Assembly: GCA_033065855.1 (NCBI GenBank)
Contig: JAVXUO010001277.1
Location: forward strand, 62,001-126,000
DNA from: Escallonia rubra
Lineage: Eukaryota; Streptophyta; Magnoliopsida; Escalloniales; Escalloniaceae
Reading direction: 5' to 3'
Length of the DNA stretch: 64,000 bases
Both the position numbers and the translations under genes were made by a program. Position 1 is the first letter of the stretch. Every line of letters starts with the position of its first letter. This document shows, piece by piece, positions 45,901 through 64,000 of the stretch. Under the pieces are notes generated by a model that was given only the letters and a program-made list of their open reading frames with translations, was not told the origin of the DNA and made no database searches.

Positions 45901-48509
45901 AGAGAAGACCAGCCGTTGCCTTAGGCAAGAATGAACTCATTATGGGCCTGTGATTCTATACTCAAACCAGTCCTATAAAAATGCGCGCCAAGGCGCAGCC
46001 AGCGCAAGGAGACCTTCAACCTCCTTGGCAAGGCGCAAGGCGGGGGTGGAGGAGCAAATAATTTTTCCATTGTGGCGTCATCTCAACCGTTGATTGTTTT
46101 TTTATTTTTTCTTTCATAACATCATAAATCAATATGTACACCTAAAAAAGATAAAACCTAAACTTTCAGATCCCCAATGAATCAATCATCTTGCTGTTGT
46201 TCACTATGCCAGTGCCTCGTTGCCAACTATTGCTCCCTTTCAAGTAGTTTTACTCCTTCAATTCACCTTGTAGACTAAGAAAATTAAGGAGGAATTTCCG
46301 CTGGACTTGGAGCCTATGATTCTTTTTGAAGAAAGCATCCTTGCCTTGGCCCTTACTGATGATGAGGATGATGGTTTCATGTTCACTTAGGATTAACAAC
46401 CTTTCGTTAACTTTTTCTAGTGCTTGAAGTTTGTTAGATTTCCATTTCCGGGCTTTTTTTATGCGATTTTATTGTTTTAATGCACTAATATCTATTAATA
46501 TCTTTTGCCTTGCTTTGAAAAGGCACGTTCCTACACCTTGCGCCTAGACTCCAGGGACCCTTTGCGCCTTAGGTGCGCCTGCACCTTTAATAACAATGAC
46601 TCAAATTAAGAAATTGAGGGAGAAGAAATAGCTTCCCTTCAGAAGTCTAAACTACAGAAAACCAAGGACCAAGTGGACAACGCCAAAGACAGTTGCACTG
46701 GCTGGTCCTATGAAAAATTCATCTGCAGAATCTGCAAAGACCTGAGATGATCCTAGGAGCTCCTCATTAAACCAGAAAAGGGAGGCTTATACAAAGTGTG
46801 AAAACGGTAAAAGAGAAAGCTCCAGACTTTCAAAAAGAGAACATGTTTCTATCCCTTTAAGTGGGTAACATAAGCACAAAGCAAGTTTCACAAGCTCCTC
46901 CTATGTCACAGTGAAGAAGCAAATGACAAACTGATTGCGTAGCACAAGGACTTGTCAAACTTAAAGGGTGAAGGAGTACTTAGCGCAATTTCAAGAGCGT
47001 TTGGGTAATTGTGATCCCAAGGATGAGATATGGCAGGTAGCTGATCATTTTATCCGTGGTTCGAACCAATTTAGAAGTAAAATCCGCCACCATTCCATAA
47101 ACACTCTAAAACAGGTATGTCATAGAGCCTTGGTAGAACTCCATAGGTGTTCCTAACTCATGGAAGCTCTACGAGATACATTAACGACAGTAATGGACTC
47201 TTTTCGTTCTCCTAAAACGCATAGTTTTCACAATGAACCCTTTTTTAGCAGGTTTGCTTGCCAAGGAGAGGCCATTTCGTCTCTGCCGCCGCCACCGATC
47301 CTTGTTCTTCTAGTATTGCACAACCTCATCCAGATTTAATTAAACAATTATCTTCTCAAAACTCTCAGAGATTTTCTCCAACAAAGAGAAATGATGAAAA
47401 CCAAGAAATGCACCAGGCAACAATATTCGCATATTCGCAAGGGTAGATGCAAGTGAGGTCCATCACAAGTATTTTACTATTAAACAACCGATCGAGGAAT
47501 CCGTGTTATCAAAGGATTTCCTTCGATATTAGAGTTTGGAACAGATTAAGGGGACTTAATTTTATGATTCTCAAATCCTGTAGACGAGGATGTGATTTGT
47601 TCTCATTTCTAATCATTCAGTTCTAATAATGAACCCTAATTACCAAACTAATCAGTTACTGAACAAGATAAACCTAGTTAGAGCTTGTTTGTGATTGATT
47701 CTCAAAAGCAAATTTTATGTTAAAACATAAATACTTCTTAAAATCAAATTTAAGTGGCTTTTAGCAAAATTAGATGTAAGCTAAAAATGGTGTCTGGATT
47801 CAGTGTTCTAAAATCAGTTTCAATGTGGCAAAACGGCCATGTTTTAAAAATAAGATGCTAAAGGTCTTTGTAGTTGATAAGGATATATTGATACTTTACT
47901 TGGTTAAACCTCATCATGAAATAGTGATTAATCCATAATATTTGTTTTCTTGGATTATAAATTAACCAGTTTTTAAGCTTTTGAAAGCTGATTTAATCAG
48001 TTTTGTATCTTTGTCCAATGCTTAACAATCTGATTCAATACAGATTCAATCACGTTTGACAATCCAAAAATCATCCCAAACAAGCTTTTAATCTCTCTGC
48101 TTCCGTTTCTTCCTTCATTCTCTCTCTCCAATTTATCCCCGTCTAACTAGGATCAAGAAAGGGTAGCACCACCTGCACATAGCTATCGCTTACAATCCAA
48201 CGAAACGATTATTTTGCCCCACTGGTACCACGAAACGAGACAACCTATACAAGTACAATTGTAAAAGCAGATTACAACTGTAATTGTTTTGTCCACATCC
48301 CCATAGCTAGCACTTGCAATCTAAATTTCCAGTTTCCCAGATAATCAATCCAAACATTTAATAAAATCTGGCATACAAATTACTAACATGATTTGCATCA
48401 CATGTTCACACTCATAGATTGTGATTTTACCTGGAAAGCGGCTGAGAAAGAGAAAATAGAAGAGACAGGCGAACGGAGCCCTAGGGTTGAGACGACGCCG
48501 CATCGGCAT
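42962..48509 (-). CDS. Plant type I membrane protein of unknown function, 228 aa
   Basis: Four exons on the minus strand: 48509-48431, 44479-44304, 43601-43403, 43194-42962. All phases agree. Residues 1-30 (MPMRRRLNPRAPFACLFYFLFLS...) form a basic-hydrophobic signal peptide. The outer domain (31-152) is a beta-rich segment starting SATVTLDSIEIFKTHELL, with possible N-glycosylation sites (KQENKT, VNATF) and two CxxC pairs (CKRC, CPEC). After a Ser/Gly/Asn linker come one membrane helix (about 168-190) and a short cytosolic tail, KYWQKRKREHDQARFLKLFE..., ending in an acidic stretch. The layout matches a conserved plant family that I know only as uncharacterised. Intron 1 is 3951 bp and contains a hAT element and a MITE. 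Confidence 0.85.
45968..46598. mobile_element. Non-autonomous hAT element (hAT-3) in an intron
   Basis: This 631-bp element starts CAGTCCTATAAAAATGCGCG and ends with the near-inverse GCACCTTTAATAACAATG. Subterminal GGCGC words occur at both ends. The flanks ACTCAAAC (45960-45967) and ACTCAAAT (46599-46606) are an 8-bp duplication with one change. The terminus is like the widespread plant hAT type CAGTGCTATCAAAGGCGC. It lies in intron 1 of the membrane-protein gene. Confidence 0.75.
46607..47450 (+). pseudogene. Possible decayed gene or retroelement fragment
   Basis: Three protein-like segments on the plus strand look like exons: around 46660-46850 (a frame with WTTPKTVALAGPMKN, broken by stops), 46968-47115 (EYLAQFQERLGNCDPKDEIWQ... 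ending at an AAACAG/GTATGT donor), and 47253-47445 (after TTTAGCAG, CLPRRGHFVSAAATDP...). The donor and acceptor fit in phase, suggesting a copied gene piece with introns. I do not recognise the parent. It is antisense to its host intron. Confidence 0.3.
47681..48087. mobile_element. PIF/Harbinger-like MITE, copy 4
   Basis: Starts GAGCTTGTTTGTGATTGATT and ends with the near-inverse AATCATCCCAAACAAGCTT. TTA lies on both sides (47678-47680 and 48088-48090). It sits in intron 1 of the membrane-protein gene, about 340 bp from the first exon. Confidence 0.7.
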
Positions 48510-49064
48510 GGATGAATTTCGGCTCCTTTCAAAGAACGATTGAATGGATCAACTTTTGATTAATTAGATGATGTTCAGGGGGAACTGGGGAATTAGTCGA
48601 CCGGGAACAGGCTCAGCAGGTCGCCGTCGTCGGGGGTGGAGGAGAGGATAATTTTTTTGATGGCAGTTACGGTGAGGAGAGAGGTGCAAGGAGTTAGGTA
48701 ATAGTATTCGCGCGCTCTTCAGCGGTGGTGACGTCTATCGTACGCATGGGGGTCCGCGTTTCGCAACAAGAGAAGGTCAGTTTGGTTTGGACACTCTGGA
48801 TGCTTGAGAACTACGCAGGTAATTGTTCGAGAAAATAAAATTTCGGAAAAATTTAACGTAAAACTAAAGAGTAATCCGTAAATAACCCCCCATAATAATG
48901 TGGATCAGGATGTGCTGCCATACAAAATTATCATTATAAATTTTTGTTATAAAGATAAATTATTTTTAATAATAATTTTTTATCGCTAAATGTTGTACAG
49001 CACATCTACGGTACGACAAAAGATCTTAATCCTAATAATATGTATAGTAGTCAATTTTTTTTTA
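48510..49064. other. Upstream region of the membrane-protein gene
   Basis: No gene seen. It includes GC-richer sequence (GTCGCCGTCGTCGGGGGTGG) that could be promoter or 5' UTR on the minus strand. Confidence 0.35.
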
Positions 49065-49268
49065 AGGGAAGATTTCCTGGTGTTACGGTTGTCGTTGTAT
49101 AGCGATAATTAATTGTCGTTAAATATTTTCAGTGACTTTTTTGTTAACACTATCAGCGATAAAAATTTTACCATCAACTTTTTAATGTCGCCAAGTAAAA
49201 GTCACTAAAAAAATATAATTAATTGTCAATACATGGCGATTTGTAGGTGTTTTCCTACCAATTTGGTA
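49065..49268. mobile_element. Foldback MITE, copy C
   Basis: A diverged third copy of the 316-560 family: GCGATAATTAATTGTCG and TAAATATTTTCAGTGACTTT on the left are mirrored by AAAAGTCACTAAAAAAATAT and AATTAATTGTCAATACATGG on the right. Confidence 0.55.
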
Positions 49269-49356
49269 AAAACTTAAGAATAAAAATCTAGTTTTCCAAT
49301 TTGTGCCTCCGAAGTGAGGTTTTTGCACGAACATAATTGGTACAAGAAACATAAGA

Positions 49357-50506
49357 TAAACAGTTGGGTTAATTACACTTATGTCCCTGACGTTAGGGTG
49401 AAATTACAGTCAAGAACACAAAGTTTCAAAAGGTAACAGACCGTAACCATAAACGTTAAAAAGATAACACTTATATCCAGCCGTTACAGATCCGTCCAAA
49501 AAGTGTACTTTTTTTTATGATGTCATCTGTATTGTATATACTAAAAAAGTTTTTGAATTTTTAACTTAGAGTTTCCAAATTAGTATCCTTGAAATTTAGG
49601 ATTTTCAAATTAGATTTTCAAGCACAAGTTTAAAAAATTAGGGTTTGTAACATTAGTCCTTGAAACTTAGAGTTCTCAAATTAGGGTTTAAAATTTTAAA
49701 ATCCTCATTTTCAAATTAGGGTTTCCAAATTAAGGTTTCTCTTCACCCTCCCTCCTACCCGTCGATGTCCCCACCTTCCTCACTCCCTGTCATTGCACCC
49801 AAAATCCCCTTACCTCGTTGTCGCACCTACCATCGTCTTTCCTCGACACTGCACCCCTCGCCCCGTCGTCGTACCCACCTTTCCCCCTCCCCATCGCCCA
49901 CACATTCTCCCCCCACACCGTCGTCATTGACCGGCGGTCGTTTGTGTATGGTGGGGTTGTTGGTATGGCTGGATCTGTATGGTTTGTGTATGGTGGTGTA
50001 TGGTTTGTTTTATGTATGGCGGTGATTTGTATGGCTTGACCGGCCGTGGTTGTGTGGGTGGGTACGTATGGTTGTGGTTTTGGTGTTGGGTTGGAGTTGA
50101 CAGCAGTGGTGGGTTGCCCATGGTGGGTCGTCTGGTGGTGCATGGTGGGTCAATTGAAGGCGGTTGTGGGCTGATTGGAGGCAGTGTAGGCTAATCGGTG
50201 GTAGTGGAAGGCTACTTAAACGCCGGCGCCGTACTGATGGTACCGTGGTGAAAGGATTTGAAGAGGAAGAACTGGAAATTGAAGAGCTAGAAGTGTGAGA
50301 GAGATATGTACAGAGAAAGAGGTGGTTGGGGGGGGAGATGGGCAGATCAAGAATTACAGTTCCACTTATGGGCAATATGGTCATTTTACCATTCCGTTAT
50401 GTATTTGGGTATTCCCTTAGGTCAAAAGACATAAGTATCTATTTTCCAAACTTATGAACACGCGTGTAATTTCACCCAAATCTTAGGGACATAACCTTAA
50501 ACAGTT
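49357..50506. mobile_element. Mutator-like element with passenger sequence
   Basis: The element at 49366-50497 (1132 bp) is flanked by an exact 9-bp repeat TAAACAGTT (49357-49365 and 50498-50506), the TSD length of MULEs. Its inverted ends share ATGTCCCT then GGGTGAAATTACA (left), and TGTAATTTCACCC then AGGGACAT (right). The interior changes from AT-rich to a GC-rich, G/T-biased block (49740-50340) and lacks a transposase, so it is non-autonomous and possibly Pack-MULE-like. Confidence 0.8.
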
Positions 50507-51540
50507 CATTGGCAGGCAGTGGACCTATACTTTTACACAGGCATAGAACATAACGTGACACGTTTTTAACAAAGACCAAATTAAAACATTGCATTTTTTG
50601 TTAGATCTCGGTCTGTCTTGATCGATCCATCTATTACTCTTCCTTGTTCTATATATAATTGTGAGTCATATTGAATATGCTATAGTCTATGATGCAATTG
50701 AGAAAAGAATTGTACACTGGTTTGAAAGGTTGTCTGCTGGCATCACAACCACCGCAATCCAAATTTAATATAGATCGAGTCCACTTTGATCGAATGAAAA
50801 CTCTGGATCAGATTGATCTGAGAAGTCTGAGAAGTTGCATTTTGAACCACAAAATCTTTACATAATTTGTGAATATACCCTCCGAACTTTTTTGTTTTGA
50901 CTCCTATGTTTTTTTAATCAAATTTTCATGTTTCTCACTTGAATTCAAAATATTTGCGTTTAGATCTGTACGAATTATCATAATTTGTCATTCAATTACA
51001 TTACAGGTGTCCCATCCAATTCTAAAAGCTTGCTTAGCGAAGAGAAAATTCATCAAGTTATCAAAGAAAGTTGTTATTTTTTTTCAAAGAAAGTTGTTAT
51101 CGACTTTCAAAGAGTGACTCTAATTATGTGACAAAGGAACCACAACAGTACAAAATTTTAGCACTCATATATGAACTAAATCATAGAGCAAATAAAACAA
51201 CGGAAACAAAACTTTGCAATTCGGGAGGAAGGAAAAGTTAAGTCTTAGATTCGTCGGACCATTAAAGGTCTTTTGACAAGAATTGAAGCGGTAGCGTACA
51301 ATAGAATTTAATTATTCTTAGTTTTTAAGTAGTAAACTAAAAGGGGACGGGGGGAATCGTGGAGTGACACAACAAGCACACTGGAAAAGCCACGACATGG
51401 AGCAGACCAAAAGTAGAAACAACTTTGCCTCTAAAGAAAAGTCAGTCAAGGCTTTTACATGGAATAAGCCGTTGAGTAAGCCCTGAAGATGTACTTCCAT
51501 ATCTGCTGATCCTCCATAAGATGCGGAGAGATGTGTATAG
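50507..51540. other. Intergenic, nothing recognised
   Basis: AT-rich, with a small direct duplication of TCAAAGAAAGTTGTTAT at about 51060-51100. No gene. Confidence 0.4.
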
Positions 51541-51970
51541 CACATACACTATTTACAAGCATTGGACTGAACAATTGGTTGCGCATGGTTTCTATCCCAT
51601 GCGTCATTTTTTACGAGGCTATTGACGTTGCCTGAAGATATAGAGGAGTCGGAGACCGTGTAACAAGGTTTGATATCACAGTTTGGGATCCAGTTATCCC
51701 TCCATATTGATATTTGTGTTCTTGTGCCGACTTGCCAACGTAAACCACTTTTAAGGACCTTTTTTTCAGCTACAATGCTCCGCCAACCCCACGTGAAATT
51801 ACCTTGATCAAGGCTAGATAAAAATTCGACCGCGTACAATATTTTTCAAGCATTACACGAGCAAGAAGACTATCAAGGATTGAGTTGATAGTTTTACATA
51901 CATATTGAGGAAGAAATTACCTGCATGTGGTATGTGAGTAGTGAAGTTAGAACAGAGGTGATGAAGGTGG

Positions 51971-52191
51971 CACCCAGCTAGGGATGGCAATTAGACCCGC
52001 AACCGGCGGATCTCCGCCCCGCCCCGTTAGGAGCGGGTTATTTTGACTTTGACCGGGTTAGGAGCGGGTATGGTATTTTTTTTTTTAAATCCGCAGCGGG
52101 TTAGGGCGTGCATGGTATTATGTCCAATCCGCCCCGCTATCTGCCCCGGTATAATAAACCTATGTAGCAATAAATCTCAGCCGTTCATCAT

Positions 52192-52228
<37 letters not shown>

Positions 52229-52943
52229 TTCATCCAAAACCCTAAAATCCCAAATTTTCTCTGTCTCTGCCGACTTGCCCATGGCTGGCTCCCTTCTAAT
52301 CTTCTCTCCGTCTCCACCTTCAGCCCCCCACGTCCAAAGACGTCATGACAACCTAACCGGCGGCCACAACCATGTTTCACCGCCTCTTCTCAAGTTCCGC
52401 GGCAACAAGAACAACAACGAATCGCCGGAGATCTCGTCGGAATGGTCGCAGATCTGCCGTCGCGACGAGATTACAGGCGCCACCTAAAACTTCAACTGCC
52501 GGCGGCGGCGGTAGCAGCTATGGGTCCGTGTTCATGGCCCTATAAATTCCTCGACAACGGCTGGACAATCACGCTAAAGCACTGAAGCCTCTCCTCTCGC
52601 AAGGGCGCCGCCTAGTTCGCTTCGAGCAGCGTCTCTTTCACCGGTGTACTGAAGCCTCTTCGAGCAGCGTCTCAAGCACTGAAGCCTCTCCTCTCTCGCC
52701 TCGAGCACCGCAACAGCGTCTCTTTCACCGGTGTCGAGATGATCCTCATGTGCGAGTACAGGGACGTGCGGGGCGGATCGGGGCGGGACGGGTTTTCTAA
52801 ACAAATGTAGGATCGGGTATGGTATTTTAGATTTATGACCCGGCAGCGGGGCGGGGCGGGGCGAGATTTCATGAGCACCGGGGCGGGTTCGGATTTTGTA
52901 AGATCCGCACCCGCCCCGCCCCATTGCCATCCCTACACCCAGC
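51971..52943. mobile_element. Non-autonomous hAT with gene-like passenger (hAT-2)
   Basis: The element at 51979-52935 has termini TAGGGATGGCAAT and ATTGCCATCCCTA, exact inverses, flanked by an exact 8-bp repeat CACCCAGC. Subterminal GCGGGT/CGGGGCGGGG arrays lie inside each end. The interior (52230-52770) looks like part of a nuclear gene: an ATG at 52281 opens a 69-codon frame, MAGSLLIFSPSPPSAPHVQR..., and a later stretch reads YKFLDNGWTITLKALKPLL. Parts of it are duplicated (GCGTCTCTTTCACCGGTGT at 52628 and about 52714). No transposase. Confidence 0.85.
52193..52227. repeat. (TA)n microsatellite inside hAT-2
   Basis: An uninterrupted TA dinucleotide run of about 34 bases. Confidence 0.9.
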
Positions 52944-54227
52944 TTTGTTTAGTAGATATCCTTTCCAGCCGGCACATCTTATTTGGACCTTCCTGATGAG
53001 ATCTCGAAAGAACATTTGCGGTTGCTGACAATGTCTAGAGTGCTGCCAAGGTGCTTTTCAAAAGCATTTGACATTGGAAGGCCCAGACTCTGTGTAATTA
53101 TGGATGACTCCTCGCTCGAGGCATTAGATCAAAGTGTAATCGAGGATTTACTTAGGTTGATTTGTTGTCCAGATTCTGTACATTTGAGATGCTGACAAGA
53201 TGCTAGGTTGATTTTGGTAAACAACTTAGCATCATCCACGAAAAATAGATGATTTATCGGTGGGCTGCGGATACCAGCTTTGACACCAGGAATTAAGCCA
53301 GATCCCTGTGCTTTTTTTAAGTATGCAGATAAAACATCTGCACATAGGATGAATGAATACGGCGAGAGAGGATCACCTTGCCACAGACCACATCAAGGAA
53401 AAAATTCCGCTAGGTTAAAAACCCTAAAAAGGTTGGCCTAGGCATAAATTAGGGGAAACAAAAAAGAAAGGAAAGAAAACTTGGAAGTTCATCGGTAATC
53501 TGGGTGAGTATTACTATCTTTGAATGCGTTCTCAAGATGGTTCCTTCCATTTTCCAAGGATCCAAACTTACTTCATGCAATCCACCAAAATTCAGTCGTT
53601 CGTTAATGGATACTTTTCCTTTCCGCGCTTCTCTTTCCTTGGGTCTTTCTCTATCATCTCCGCGTTGCCTTTGCCATGTCAGTAGCCTTTCTTGGCTCAC
53701 CCGTCTCGTTGTTTTCCCATCAAACTTCCAGTCGGGGTAGGCATGTATTCGGTCGGAGTAAACAATTAGCACGCCCACCTACTAAAACCGGTTAAGAATA
53801 CCAAGCTATCAGCTTGTGCGGTAGCATCCACAGGCCCTTTCAACCACAATTTCACGAGATCTCCTTCACCTAATAGATTTTAAGCTCCAAATCATTGGAA
53901 AAAATAGCGAACAAATCTATCTTCATTTAAAATAAATGACAACCACCATGGTTGATATTACAGGGCATCCGGGGCCTCATTCAAAAATCATATCTTGGCA
54001 TCAGTATAAATTATATTAGTGGCCCTCCATTGCGAGTGGTGTAAGAAATTCTCCACCAATACAATAGACCAAGAAAAACGGGGAGTACTGCTGCCAGTTA
54101 ACAATTTAAGCGCCACGACCAAAAATTTTGGCATCGAGGGTACGGCGACACAATCGACAATCAAAAACTCTAGGTCCTCAAGGTATCATATAAAAAAAAT
54201 GCCGAAACAGGGAACACAGGCATTGGC

Positions 54228-63866
<9,639 letters not shown>

Positions 63867-64000
63867 CTTCTGCTGTGTTGCAGGAATCAGCAGGATTAGG
63901 GATTATTCGTTGGGGTTAAGGGTGTGCGATTCATAGGATGGAGGAGATGTCAAACATTCTTGACCAATTCTAGTGAAGATAATGAATTTCAACCATTTCC

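Larger units (their letters stand above)
51545..53405 (-). mobile_element. LINE remnant interrupted by a hAT element
   Basis: Minus-strand reverse-transcriptase landmarks: QGDPLSPYSFILCADVL and then HLFFVDDAKLF in 53400-53200, with the catalytic VDD intact. The C-terminal part, WGWRSIVAEKKVLKSGLRWQ and IWRDNWIP, lies in 51839-51700, in the correct order for minus orientation. A 957-bp hAT element at 51979-52935 separates the two. Frames are interrupted, so it is inactive. Confidence 0.75.

Noticed and set aside
49765..50384. Pro/Ser-rich and Trp/Gly-rich frames
   Set aside because: Low-complexity interior of the Mutator-like element, open on both strands because of base bias.

Overview
This window is nuclear DNA from a flowering plant, most likely a woody eudicot. 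The genes have GT-AG introns and plant-type family membership (a two-knuckle RS2Z splicing factor, a fused OPRT/OMPDC uridine synthase, an ABCG half-transporter of the suberin clade). The space between them is AT-rich and packed with plant transposable elements. I could not fix the species. All gene models below were built by eye from splice sites, reading phase and protein motifs.

Genes, left to right: a 141-codon intronless gene of an uncharacterised plant family (minus, 4662-5087); a CLASP/TOG-like helical-repeat protein (plus, coding 12871-14661, probable 5' UTR exon ending at 8308); an intronless ABCG transporter (plus, 19759-21951); an RS2Z-type SR splicing factor (plus, 27209-29712, UTR exon ending at 25741); a CxxxCxxCC metal-cluster (YkgJ-type) protein (plus, 36290-39809); a tyrosine-rich acidic protein of unknown function (plus, 41390-41968); a plant type I membrane protein (minus, 42962-48509); and UMP synthase (minus, 54228-63866), whose last exon lies about 7.2 kb from the others. 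The genes look like independent housekeeping or plant-specific loci, with no sign of a joint pathway or cluster.

Mobile DNA makes up much of the rest. Many elements can be delimited by target-site duplications (TSDs): an 843-bp retrocopy with an 18-bp TSD, three tRNA-derived SINEs of two families, four non-autonomous hAT elements (8-bp TSDs), a Mutator-like element (9-bp TSD), PIF/Harbinger-like MITEs (TTA/TAA), Stowaway-like MITEs (TA), a foldback MITE family in three copies, a probable Helitron, at least four decayed LINEs, and a 2-kb solo LTR carrying a hairpin minisatellite. Several are nested: MITE and solo LTR inside a MITE at 30.6-33.4 kb, hAT inside LINE at 51.5-53.4 kb, hAT inside LINE inside the UMPS intron at 58.8-60.5 kb, and SINE inside a Stowaway-like MITE at 7.0-7.6 kb. 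No CRISPR array, rRNA, stand-alone tRNA gene or bacterial-style system is present. The most novel material is the transposon structure and the three small uncharacterised proteins.
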